8,030 nt of DNA from an uncultured Negativicutes bacterium (GCA_937926555.1 CALAZX010000224.1:1-8030); one strand, 5' to 3'. Shown: positions 1 through 6,088, numbered from the stretch's first letter. Notes: generated by a model from the letters alone, not told the origin. Numbers and translations are program-made.

Positions 1-1330
1 TCATGCTGGACACGTCCACGTCGCCGTAGACAGTCAGCGCCAGGGTACGGGGGATGGGCGTGGCCGTCATGACCAGCACGTCCGGCGCCAGCTCCGATTT
101 TTCCGTGAGGACAGCCCGCTGGTTCACGCCGAAACGGTGCTGCTCGTCCGTGATCACCAGCGCCAGGGAGGCGCCCCGCACAGCCTCCTGCAGGGGGGCG
201 TGGGTGCCCACCAGCAGGCCGATCCGGCCCAGGGCCAGGTGCTCCAGGATCTCCCGCCGTTCCGCGGGCTTCGTGTTGCTGGTGAGGAGGGCCACCCTGG
301 CGTCCGTCCCCTCGAACCACTGGCTCAGGGTCTCATGATGCTGCCGGGCCAGGATTTCCGTGGGGGCCATCATGCAGCCCTGGAAGCCGTTCTCCACGGT
401 CTTGGCCAGGGCCAGGGCCGCCAGCACCGTCTTGCCGCTGCCCACGTCGCCCTGGAGCAGCCGGTTCATGGACTTGGCGTCCTGCATGTCGGCGCTGATG
501 TCCTTCCAGGCTTTCTCCTGGGAATCCGTGAGGCTGAAGGGCAGCGCTTTCCGCAGGGCCGCCACCAGCCTGCCGTCGGGGCCGTGCTTCACGCCGGGGC
601 GCCCGTCATAGTTGTGCTCCTTGTTCAGCAGCAGCCCGCACTGGAGGAGGAAGAGCTCCTCGTAGATCAGCCGCTTCCGGGCCGCCTTCAGCTCCGCCCA
701 GGTCCGGGGGAAGTGGATCTTCCGCACCGCCTCCATCCGTCCCAGGAGGCCGTAGCGTTTCCGCAGGGCCTCCGGCACCGTCTCCGGCACCACGTCGCTC
801 TCCGCCTTCTCCAGCACCGTCCGCACCGCGTCACGGACGTTGTTCTGGGTCAGGGACTCCGTCAGCGGGTAGACGGGCATGATGCCCAGGGTGTGCTCCA
901 GGGCGTCCTTGTCGCAGACCTGGAGCAGGGGCTCGCTGACCATCTTCGCCGTCCGGCCCGGTTTCACCCGTCCGGTGATGAGGAGCTTGCTGCCGGTTTT
1001 GAACTTCCGCATCAGGTACCGCTGGCCGCCGAAGAGATCAATCTCGGCGAAGGCCGTCTCGTCCCGGACCGTCAGGATGCCGTAGCGCTTCCCGCCGCCG
1101 GAGTAGCGGTCCACGGAACGGACCACCTCCCCCAGGAACACCTGCTTGGAGCCGTCCACCTCCAGGTCCCGTATCTTGCTCAGCCGGGAATAGTCCAGGT
1201 AGCTGTCCGACCGGGGATAGAAGTTCAGCAGATCCCCCAGTGTGAAAATCTCCAGTCTGCCGAAGGCCTCCGCGCGCTTCGGCCCGATGCCCTTCAGTGT
1301 GGTCACCGGAGCCTGCCACCAGTTCGTCAT
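1..1330 (-). CDS. recG: ATP-dependent DNA helicase RecG (3' end missing)
   Basis: RecG is a superfamily 2 helicase that remodels stalled replication forks and branch-migrates Holliday junctions in the cytoplasm. About 443 codons are present; the E. coli protein has 693, so the rest of the second helicase domain lies beyond the window edge. Seen in order: an N-terminal segment with LKGIGPKRAEAFG (residues 12-24, helix-hairpin-helix-like); a wedge/OB-fold region to about residue 250; Walker A GDVGSGKT with its lysine near residue 300; MAPTEILA (motif Ia); DEQHRFG (motif II, D395); and TATPIPRT (motif III, 422-429) just before the edge. The start is ATG 1328-1330, with AAAGGA at 1340-1345, 9 bases upstream. 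An in-frame GTG directly before it is an alternative. The gene is divergent from rpmB. No break or frameshift is seen in the visible part. Confidence 0.96.
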   Translation of the reverse strand, partial: MTNWWQAPVTTLKGIGPKRAEAFGRLEIFTLGDLLNFYPRSDSYLDYSRLSKIRDLEVDGSKQVFLGEVVRSVDRYSGGGKRYGILTVRDETAFAEIDLFGGQRYLMRKFKTGSKLLITGRVKPGRTAKMVSEPLLQVCDKDALEHTLGIMPVYPLTESLTQNNVRDAVRTVLEKAESDVVPETVPEALRKRYGLLGRMEAVRKIHFPRTWAELKAARKRLIYEELFLLQCGLLLNKEHNYDGRPGVKHGPDGRLVAALRKALPFSLTDSQEKAWKDISADMQDAKSMNRLLQGDVGSGKTVLAALALAKTVENGFQGCMMAPTEILARQHHETLSQWFEGTDARVALLTSNTKPAERREILEHLALGRIGLLVGTHAPLQEAVRGASLALVITDEQHRFGVNQRAVLTEKSELAPDVLVMTATPIPRTLALTVYGDVDVSSM

Positions 1331-1387
1331 CACAACCCGTCCTTTCGTGAAATCTCTTGTCATAACATGTAAAATAAGCTATAGTTT

Positions 1388-1426
1388 AGACACAGCCCTG
1401 TTGTTACCAGAACAAGATGTGTGTCT
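1388..1426. repeat. Nested inverted repeat in the recG-rpmB spacer
   Basis: Outer arms AGACACA (1388-1394) and TGTGTCT (1420-1426) are perfect 7-base complements. Inside them, TTGTT (1401-1405) and AACAA (1411-1415) form a second pair around ACCAG. The two centres are one base apart. The element lies 58-96 bases upstream of recG and about 70 bases upstream of the rpmB -35 box. It could be an operator or a structured recG leader. No function is recognised, and no convincing recG promoter could be fixed around it. Confidence 0.4.
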
Positions 1427-1498
1427 TTCCCAATAATTTCAATATCTTGATTATACCCTATTCCCGGGTATTTTTCATTGATAAATTTGAAAATAAAC

Positions 1499-1527
1499 TT
1501 GCTTTATAGCCGTTTATATGGTAAGAT
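1499..1527 (+). promoter_or_regulatory. rpmB promoter (sigma-A type, extended -10)
   Basis: TTGCTT (1499-1504) and TAAGAT (1522-1527) are separated by 17 bases. TG at 1519-1520 sits one base before the -10 and makes it an extended -10. Transcription would start near 1534 and give a leader of about 54 bases before rpmB. The surrounding sequence is AT-rich, unlike the GC-rich genes. The -35 is weak (three of six), but spacing, extended -10 and position agree. Confidence 0.6.
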
Positions 1528-1587
1528 ACCAATGTTAAATTTGTAACTATAGCGATATGCTGATTCTGTGAAGGAGGTAGAAACTAG

Positions 1588-1776
1588 ATGGCAAAAGTAT
1601 GTGAAGTCTGCGGTAAGGGCGTAATGTCCGGCAACCAGGTAAGCCATTCCAACAGACACACCAAATCCGCCTGGAACCCTAACATCCAAAGCGTTCGCGC
1701 GATGGTTGACGGTCAGGTGAAACGCGTGAATGTCTGCACCCGTTGCTTACGTTCCGGTAAGATTACCCGCGCATAA
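1588..1776 (+). CDS. rpmB: 50S ribosomal protein L28
   Basis: L28 is a small structural protein of the large ribosomal subunit. The 62-residue product has the usual length and the family pattern: CEVCGKG near the N-terminus, then SHSNRHTK, a basic middle and a C-terminal CTRC. The two CxxC pairs (residues 5-8 and 51-54) mark the zinc-binding form, as opposed to paralogues that have lost the cysteines. The start ATG has a near-perfect Shine-Dalgarno AAGGAGG at 1571-1577, 10 bases upstream. The gene is transcribed alone, from a promoter at about 1499-1527 to a terminator at 1792-1820. It is divergent from recG and converges on the zinc-ribbon gene. Confidence 0.97.
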   Translation: MAKVCEVCGKGVMSGNQVSHSNRHTKSAWNPNIQSVRAMVDGQVKRVNVCTRCLRSGKITRA

Positions 1777-1791
1777 TCAGTGAATAAACGA

Positions 1792-1820
1792 AGCTGTCCT
1801 CTTGAGGGCAGCTTTTTTTA
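1792..1820 (+). terminator. rpmB intrinsic terminator
   Basis: AGCTGTCCTC (1792-1801) pairs with GAGGGCAGCT (1804-1813), with one G-T wobble and a tight loop. A run of seven T follows (1813-1819). It starts 16 bases after the rpmB stop. On the minus strand no comparable T run follows, so it is probably one-directional. Confidence 0.92.
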
Positions 1821-1937
1821 TTGCCCTCAAAGCCCCGTATTCCCCTTCTCCGCGTTCCGGGGCCTGTTTTCGGCTCATACTCCCCATCGAGGGGTTCCGC
1901 TCTCCTGAGGAGATTTTCCGCCTTCCTGGTGGAACAG

Positions 1938-1983
1938 AAAAAAGCTCCTGTCCCCTCCCCTCACGGGGCGGGAACGGGAGCTT
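1938..1983 (-). terminator. Intrinsic terminator of the zinc-ribbon gene
   Basis: A 19-base arm at 1942-1960 pairs with 1965-1983 around a 4-base loop, with only three imperfect positions. Read on the minus strand it is followed by six T (complement of 1938-1943). It lies 19 bases after the stop at 2003 and ends the zinc-ribbon transcript. The spacer between this and the rpmB terminator (1821-1937) holds only short weak hairpins and no gene. Confidence 0.92.
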
Positions 1984-2002
1984 CCGTTCTCTTGTACCTG
2001 TC

Positions 2003-2479
2003 TTATTTGAAGAGGCTGGCGAAGAAGCCTTTTTTCTCCTTCTTCTCCTCGTTGCCGGCATCATCGTCCAGATCCACCCAGCTCAGTTTCGTGCCGCACT
2101 CGGGGCAGAATTTCGCGTTGGCGCGGACCTTGGTGCCGCAGTTGGGACAGCGGACGAAAGCCCGCATTTCAACCAGTTTCCTCTCATACATCTTGAAAAA
2201 GTCGTCCACAATGGAATTATCCAGTTTCCAGGTATAGACTTCGATGCTTTCCTTATGCAGGTCGAAAATGATTTCCACCGCTTCCTCGTCCAGGGGTTTC
2301 ACCGCCAGGTCGATAAGCTTTCCTTTATGACGGGCCTTCACCACGTGATGCCCCTCATCGGCGCTATCCACGTCAACGCCCAAGTCGTTCAGGCATTCAA
2401 AGATGAGCTGCCAGGCATCCTGGAGACCCACCTCGTAGACCCTGTTGTCCATGCAGCCGCCTGCACCCAGAATTCGCAT
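2003..2479 (-). CDS. Small zinc-ribbon protein of unknown function
   Basis: I do not recognise a named family for the whole 158-residue protein. Residues about 14-105 form a compact alpha/beta-looking domain (VYEVGLQDAWQLIFECLNDL onward). Residues 111-128 are a classic zinc ribbon, CPNCG then CPECG, with C111, C114, C125 and C128 as ligands. A charged linker (DDDAGNEEKKEKK) leads to the hydrophobic end GFFASLFK, which could be a short amphipathic membrane- or partner-binding helix. No signal peptide or membrane segment is seen. The start ATG 2477-2479 has AGGAGG 5 bases upstream. An internal ATG at residue 10 is possible and would remove the glycine-rich MRILGAGGC. The gene lies just after the rny terminator and has only about 34 bases of its own upstream sequence, so read-through from rny may contribute to expression. 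Confidence 0.85.
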   Translation of the reverse strand: MRILGAGGCMDNRVYEVGLQDAWQLIFECLNDLGVDVDSADEGHHVVKARHKGKLIDLAVKPLDEEAVEIIFDLHKESIEVYTWKLDNSIVDDFFKMYERKLVEMRAFVRCPNCGTKVRANAKFCPECGTKLSWVDLDDDAGNEEKKEKKGFFASLFK

Positions 2480-2513
2480 ATATACCTCCTGAAAAAAACA
2501 TACTTCTCACTTG

Positions 2514-2547
2514 AAAAAAAGCCGCGATCCGGATTGGTCGCGGCTTT
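2514..2547 (-). terminator. rny intrinsic terminator
   Basis: AAAGCCGCGA (2518-2527) pairs with TCGCGGCTTT (2538-2547). On the minus strand the hairpin is followed by seven T (complement of 2514-2520). It begins three bases after the rny stop codon and ends about 34 bases before the zinc-ribbon gene. Confidence 0.93.
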
Positions 2548-2550
2548 CTG

Positions 2551-4086
2551 TTATTTTGCGTAATCAATCGCCCGTGTCTCACGGATGATGACAACCTTGA
2601 TCTGGCCGGGGTATTCCATCTCGGACTCAATCTTCTTCGAGATGTCACGCGCCAGCAGTACGGATCTGGTGTCGTCGATCACATCGGGTTTAACCATGAT
2701 GCGGATTTCGCGTCCAGCCTGGACAGCGTAGCATTTCTCCACGCCGTCGAAGGATTCGGAAATCTCCTCCAATCGTGTTAAACGTTTCAAGTAACTTTCC
2801 AGAGTCTCACGACGGGCGCCGGGACGGGCTGCGGATACAGCATCCGCCGCTGCGACCAGTACGGATTCCACGCTGGTGGGCTCCACATCCCCGTGATGGG
2901 CGGCGATGGCGTTGATCACCATGCCGGACTCATGGAACTTCTTGGCAACGTCCACACCCAGTTCCACATGGGAACCTTCCATTTCATGGTCAATGGCTTT
3001 GCCGATATCGTGCAGCAGGCCTGCGCGTTTCGCCAGAGTGACGTCAACGCCCAGCTCCGCGGCCATGATGCCGGCCAGTTCCGCAACTTCCACAGAATGG
3101 TTGAGCACGTTCTGCCCGTAGCTTGTACGGTATTTCAGACGGCCCAGCAGTTTGATGAGCTCAGGCCGCAGACCGTTGACACCAACGGTGAAGGTGGCCT
3201 GTTCGCCTGCTTCCTTGATGTTCTGCTCCACTTCTTTCTGAGCTTTCTCCACCATCTCCTCGATACGGGCGGGGTGGATACGACCATCGTTGATCAGTTT
3301 CTCCAGGGCGATACGGGCAACCTCGCGGCGCACCGGATCGAATCCGGAGATGATGACTGCTTCCGGCGTGTCGTCGATAATCAGGTCGATACCGGTAAGC
3401 GTCTCCAGGGTACGGATGTTACGGCCTTCACGGCCGATGATGCGGCCCTTCATCTCGTCATTGGGCAGGTTCACGACAGAGACCGTGGTCTCGGCCACCT
3501 GGTCGGCGGCACAGCGCTGGATGGCCAGGGAGACGATCTCGCGGGCCTTCTTGTCGGCCTCGTCTTTCGCCTTCTGCTCCATCTCCTTGATCATGATGGC
3601 GGTGTCGTGTTTCACATCGTCCTGGACTGCGTCCAGCAGTTCCTTCTTCGCCTCTTCGCTGCTGAGACCGGAAAGTCTCTCCAGCTCCTGCAGCTGACGC
3701 TGGTAGAGCGCGTCGATTTTCTCCTGGGTTGCGTTCAGGCGGGTCTCCTTGATGGACAGGGACTCTTCTCTCTTCTCGAAAGCTTCGATCTTCTTGTCCA
3801 GGTTCTCTTCCTTCTGCACCAGACGGCGCTCCTGCCGTTGCAGGTCATTGCGGCGGTCTTTATTTTCACGTTCCAGGTCGGAACGCATACGATGAACTTC
3901 GTCCTTCGCTTCAAGCAAAGATTCTTTTTTCTTGGCTTCGATTGTCAGCTCGGCGTCTTTGATCATGCGGGACGCCTTCTCCTCAGCGGTGGCCAGCTTT
4001 CCTTCAGCCACGTTCTTGCGCAGCAGATATCCTGCCAGGCAACCGATGATGATAGCGACAAGAGCAGCAATGATAGTAATCAGAAT
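2551..4086 (-). CDS. rny: Ribonuclease Y, membrane-anchored endoribonuclease
   Basis: RNase Y makes the initiating endonucleolytic cuts in mRNA decay at the inner face of the cell membrane in many Gram-positive bacteria. With the start placed at ATT 4084-4086 the product is 511 residues, close to the 520 of B. subtilis. Seen: a membrane anchor (residues 2-21, LITIIAALVAIIIGCLAGYL) followed by LRK; a long charged coiled coil to about residue 165; a KH domain with GRIIGREGRN (214-223); and an HD phosphohydrolase domain with LLHDIGKAIDH (357-367, H359/D360) and a second AHHGD motif near 396. The C-terminus RETRAIDYAK is typical. The frame contains no ATG, GTG or TTG between the upstream stop (4093-4095) and codon 26. 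GTG at 4009-4011 would delete the anchor and has no ribosome-binding site, so ATT after AGGAGG is preferred; CTG 4081-4083 is the alternative. The gene has its own promoter and a structured leader. Confidence 0.95.
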   Translation of the reverse strand: MLITIIAALVAIIIGCLAGYLLRKNVAEGKLATAEEKASRMIKDAELTIEAKKKESLLEAKDEVHRMRSDLERENKDRRNDLQRQERRLVQKEENLDKKIEAFEKREESLSIKETRLNATQEKIDALYQRQLQELERLSGLSSEEAKKELLDAVQDDVKHDTAIMIKEMEQKAKDEADKKAREIVSLAIQRCAADQVAETTVSVVNLPNDEMKGRIIGREGRNIRTLETLTGIDLIIDDTPEAVIISGFDPVRREVARIALEKLINDGRIHPARIEEMVEKAQKEVEQNIKEAGEQATFTVGVNGLRPELIKLLGRLKYRTSYGQNVLNHSVEVAELAGIMAAELGVDVTLAKRAGLLHDIGKAIDHEMEGSHVELGVDVAKKFHESGMVINAIAAHHGDVEPTSVESVLVAAADAVSAARPGARRETLESYLKRLTRLEEISESFDGVEKCYAVQAGREIRIMVKPDVIDDTRSVLLARDISKKIESEMEYPGQIKVVIIRETRAIDYAK

Positions 4087-4101
4087 TTTATTTCACCTCC
4101 T
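4084..4101 (-). promoter_or_regulatory. rny ribosome-binding site with an apparent AUU start codon
   Basis: AGGAGG (complement of 4096-4101) is followed by nine bases (TGAAATAAA) and then ATT CTG ATT ACT. The ATT is at ideal spacing, and the next 20 codons spell the expected RNase Y membrane anchor. An in-frame TGA at 4093-4095 rules out any start further upstream. AUU starts are known for infC and pcnB in E. coli, where they limit translation. A one-base sequencing error (ATG read as ATT) would also explain it. Confidence 0.7.
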
Positions 4102-4114
4102 GTCGTATAGATAT

Positions 4115-4146
4115 AAAAAGGAGGCAACCACAAGCTGTGTCGCCTC
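4115..4146 (-). terminator. Terminator-like hairpin in the rny leader (candidate attenuator)
   Basis: On the transcribed (minus) strand, GAGGCGAC then ACA pairs with TGT, a bulged G and GTTGCCTC across a 3-base loop: 11 pairs with one G-U. One C and five T (CTTTTT) follow. The shape is that of an intrinsic terminator, but it lies between the rny promoter (4197-4225) and the rny start (4086). Premature termination or a protective 5' structure are both possible. No riboswitch class is recognised. Confidence 0.6.
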
Positions 4147-4196
4147 GTGATAAAGCAATTCATTTCCAAAGTTATTTAACACGATTGGTCATAATA

Positions 4197-4225
4197 ATTG
4201 TAAATAAAAATCCCCTAAAAGTCAA
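4197..4225 (-). promoter_or_regulatory. rny promoter
   Basis: TTGACT (complement of 4220-4225) and TACAAT (complement of 4197-4202) each match five of six consensus bases and are exactly 17 bases apart. Transcription would start near 4190, giving a leader of about 104 bases before the ATT start. The -35 lies inside the recX terminator, so the two elements share bases 4203-4225. Confidence 0.75.
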
Positions 4226-4252
4226 GGAAGTTAACTCCTGCTTTAGGGGATT
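4203..4252 (-). terminator. recA-recX intrinsic terminator
   Basis: TTTAGGGGATT (4242-4252) pairs perfectly with AATCCCCTAAA (4209-4219). The loop contains a second small pairing (AGGA/TCCT). On the minus strand the stem runs into TTTTTATTTA. It lies 164 bases after the recX stop and immediately before the rny -10. Confidence 0.88.
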
Positions 4253-4415
4253 GTATGCGGTTCTTTAACAACATATAGTGTTTTTCTATAAGAAAAACAC
4301 TTTCACCGTCACAATCCGGAACGGGGTTACCCCTCCGGAAGGAGACAGCGATTTGAAAATATACAGGCGGACACGTATCCCGATACAGGGAGTCCTGTCC
4401 CCCGCCGGCGGAGTC
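4253..4415 (-). other. recX 3' untranslated region with several hairpins, no gene
   Basis: The 329-base gap between recX and rny (4087-4415) holds the rny leader, promoter and recX terminator on its left. This right part contains no credible reading frame. It has a perfect AT-rich palindrome at 4277-4301, a GC-rich hairpin at 4315-4339 (TCCGGA and GGGG paired with CCCC and TCCGGA, with a 2-base bulge), and small stems at 4375-4386 (GTATC/GATAC) and 4385-4398 (ACAGG/CCTGT). A weak promoter-like pair on the minus strand (TTGTGA at 4309-4314, TATAGA at 4285-4290, 18-base spacer) overlaps the palindrome. Confidence 0.5.
4277..4301. repeat. Perfect 11-base inverted repeat
   Basis: AGTGTTTTTCT (4277-4287) and AGAAAAACACT (4291-4301) are exact reverse complements around ATA. 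On neither strand does a T run follow, so it is not an ordinary terminator. It could bind a dimeric regulator or form a 3' UTR hairpin. Confidence 0.6.
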
Positions 4416-4925
4416 TCAGCCCTCCTCCAGGTCCTTCCGGGCCTGCTCCAGCACCATGCGGACACAGGAGCCGCCGAAGCCCCGGGAGGCCATGTAGCGC
4501 ATCAGCGCCGCCACGCCCGTCTCCGTACCGCAGTCGTATTTCCGGTCCCGCCGGTTCCGGGTCTTCTCGTAGGCCGCCAGCGCCCGCTCCTCCTCCATCT
4601 CGTCGGTGAATTCCTTGAGGATCTGGGAGGCGTAGGGCTCCATGACGTCCTTCTTCATCAGCTCCGCCTGGAGGTGGAGCCGTCCGTATATCTTCTTGTT
4701 CAGCCACGCCTCATAGACTTTTCGGGCGTAGCGCTCCTCGTTGAGGAGGTTGTACTCTTTCAGTTTCACCACGGTCTTGTCGATGTCCAGGTTCGCCGCG
4801 CCTTTCCGCTTCAGCTTCTTGCGCAGCTCGCTCTCGCAGTGGTCCCTCCTGTCCAGGAAGGTCAGGGCCTGGTCATAGACCTCACTTGTTGTCGTCAGCT
4901 GCTTTTTCGGCTTTTTCTGCCACAT
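4416..4925 (-). CDS. recX: Regulatory protein RecX
   Basis: RecX binds RecA filaments and modulates recombinase and co-protease activity. The 169-residue product is rich in charged helical repeats typical of the family: ALTFLDRRDHCESELRKKL (residues 20-38, the conserved first repeat), then LNEERYARKVYEAWLNKKIYGRLHLQAEL and a third repeat ending GFGGSCVRMVLEQ. The start is set at ATG 4923-4925, which has AAGGAG (4935-4940) 9 bases upstream, inside recA. A longer frame reaching back to 4973 begins with a poorly supported arginine-rich segment. The gene overlaps the recA 3' end by 44 bases in another frame, so translation is probably coupled to recA. The assignment rests on the overlap with recA as well as on the motifs. 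Confidence 0.92.
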   Translation of the reverse strand: MWQKKPKKQLTTTSEVYDQALTFLDRRDHCESELRKKLKRKGAANLDIDKTVVKLKEYNLLNEERYARKVYEAWLNKKIYGRLHLQAELMKKDVMEPYASQILKEFTDEMEEERALAAYEKTRNRRDRKYDCGTETGVAALMRYMASRGFGGSCVRMVLEQARKDLEEG

Positions 4926-5958
4926 CTGCCGCAACTCCTTCTGCCTCCGCCTTCGCCTGCTGCGCCTTGTCAACGGTCAGCGCGCGGATCTTGCCTTCGA
5001 TCTCTTTGGCGATCTCCGGGTTCTCTTTCAGGAAATCTTTGGCTTTCTCGCGACCCTGGCCGATACGGATATCACCGTAGGAATACCAGGAGCCGCTCTT
5101 GGTCACCACGTCGTAGTCCACACCCAGGTCAACCAGGCAGCCCTCCTCGGAGATGCCCTGGCCGTACATGATGTCGAACTCGGCCTGTTTGAAAGGCGGA
5201 GCCACTTTGTTCTTCACCACTTTCACGCGGGTGCGGGAACCGATCATGTCGTTGCCGTCCTTGATGGTCTCGATACGGCGCACTTCCATGCGGACCGTGG
5301 AGTAGAACTTCAGGGCGCGGCCGCCGGTGGTGGTCTCCGGGTTGCCGAACATGACGCCCACCTTCTCGCGGATCTGGTTGATGAAGATGGTGGCGCATTT
5401 GGATTTGGCGATGATGCCGGTGAGTTTGCGCAGGGCCTGGCTCATCAGACGTGCCTGCAGACCCACATGGCTGTCGCCCATCTCGCCCTCGATCTCGGCA
5501 CGGGGCACCAGGGCCGCCACGGAGTCGATGACGATGATGTCGATGGCGCCGCTGCGTACCAGGGCGTCACAGATCTCCAGCGCCTGCTCGCCGTTGTCAG
5601 GCTGGGAGATCAGCAGGTTGTCCACGTCCACGCCCAGGGCCCGGGCGTATTCCGGGTCCAGCGCGTGCTCCGCGTCGATGAACGCGGCATAGCCGCCGTT
5701 CTTCTGGGTCTCCGCGATCATGTGCAGGGCCACGGTGGTCTTACCGGAGGACTCCGGACCGTAGATCTCGATGACACGGCCTCTGGGGATGCCGCCCACA
5801 CCCAGCGCGATGTCCAGGGACAGGGCGCCGGTGGGGATGGTCTCCACGTTCATTTTCGCGCTGGCCTCCCCCAGTTTCATGATGGAGCCTTTGCCGAAAT
5901 CTTTCTCAATCTGCCGGAGGGCGCTGTCCAGCGCTCTCATTTTATCATTATTTGCCAT
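4882..5958 (-). CDS. recA: Recombinase RecA
   Basis: RecA is the DNA-dependent ATPase that forms filaments on single-stranded DNA, drives strand exchange and triggers LexA self-cleavage. The 358-residue protein has the normal length. Visible: the N-terminal helix SALRQIEKDFGKGSIM (12-27); Walker A GPESSGKT (67-74); AEHALD around 96-101; Walker B IIVIDS (141-146); loop L1 EGEMGDSHVG (157-166); loop L2 with NQIREKVGVMFGNPETTTGG (194-213); and an alanine/glutamate/lysine-rich, acidic C-terminal tail. ATG 5956-5958 is chosen because AGGAGG lies 7 bases upstream. An upstream in-frame ATG at 5976 would place that site inside the gene. It is the first gene of recA-recX and has a consensus promoter and LexA-like operator about 130 bases upstream. 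Confidence 0.98.
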   Translation of the reverse strand: MANNDKMRALDSALRQIEKDFGKGSIMKLGEASAKMNVETIPTGALSLDIALGVGGIPRGRVIEIYGPESSGKTTVALHMIAETQKNGGYAAFIDAEHALDPEYARALGVDVDNLLISQPDNGEQALEICDALVRSGAIDIIVIDSVAALVPRAEIEGEMGDSHVGLQARLMSQALRKLTGIIAKSKCATIFINQIREKVGVMFGNPETTTGGRALKFYSTVRMEVRRIETIKDGNDMIGSRTRVKVVKNKVAPPFKQAEFDIMYGQGISEEGCLVDLGVDYDVVTKSGSWYSYGDIRIGQGREKAKDFLKENPEIAKEIEGKIRALTVDKAQQAKAEAEGVAADVAEKAEKAADDNK

Positions 5959-6032
5959 AAGTGAACCTCCTCGCATAGTCTGTACTTATTTCTTATCCGT
6001 CTGTCTGAATATATCTCAGATTCATTCCTGTT

Positions 6033-6061
6033 TCCGCCGGCCGGGCTACGCCCGGGGCGGA
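6033..6061 (-). other. GC-rich hairpin in the recA mRNA leader
   Basis: On the minus strand TCCGCC then CCGGGC pairs with GCCCGG, a two-base bulge and GGCGGA around a GTA loop, giving 12 pairs. No T run follows, so it is not a terminator. It lies within the roughly 125-base leader between the recA promoter and the recA start. It may affect mRNA stability; no known element is recognised. Confidence 0.55.
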
Positions 6062-6088
6062 GAAGTTTCTTGAACTATCCTGTGTCCT

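Noticed and set aside
137..1372. 411-codon open frame on the plus strand opposite recG
   Set aside because: The minus strand carries all the RecG helicase motifs; the plus-strand product has low-complexity H/L/Q/R composition and no recognisable domain.
1453..1471. Small inverted repeat ATACCC/GGGTAT with a short T run, upstream of rpmB
   Set aside because: The stem is only six pairs with a four-base T run, and no plus-strand gene precedes it, so a terminator call is not justified.
1901..1917. TCTCC/GGAGA stem followed by TTTT as a second rpmB terminator
   Set aside because: Only five pairs, and the much stronger terminator at 1792-1820 already ends rpmB.
2453..2479. Possible lipobox (LGAGGC) at the start of the zinc-ribbon protein
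   Set aside because: There is no hydrophobic signal segment before the cysteine, and only eight residues precede it.
2893..4110. 405-codon open frame on the plus strand opposite rny
   Set aside because: It is antisense to a clear RNase Y gene, lacks a sensible ribosome-binding site and shows the leucine/valine/histidine-rich composition of a shadow frame in GC-rich DNA.
4172..4192. Six-codon leader peptide starting at the rny transcription start (minus strand, ATG ACC AAT)
   Set aside because: The ATG falls at or before the predicted transcription start, so it would be at best leaderless, and it is too short to support.
4882..4973. recX starting at 4973 with an arginine-rich N-terminus
   Set aside because: The extra segment is recA sequence read in another frame. 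The ATG at 4923-4925 has a well-spaced AAGGAG and gives a normal RecX start.
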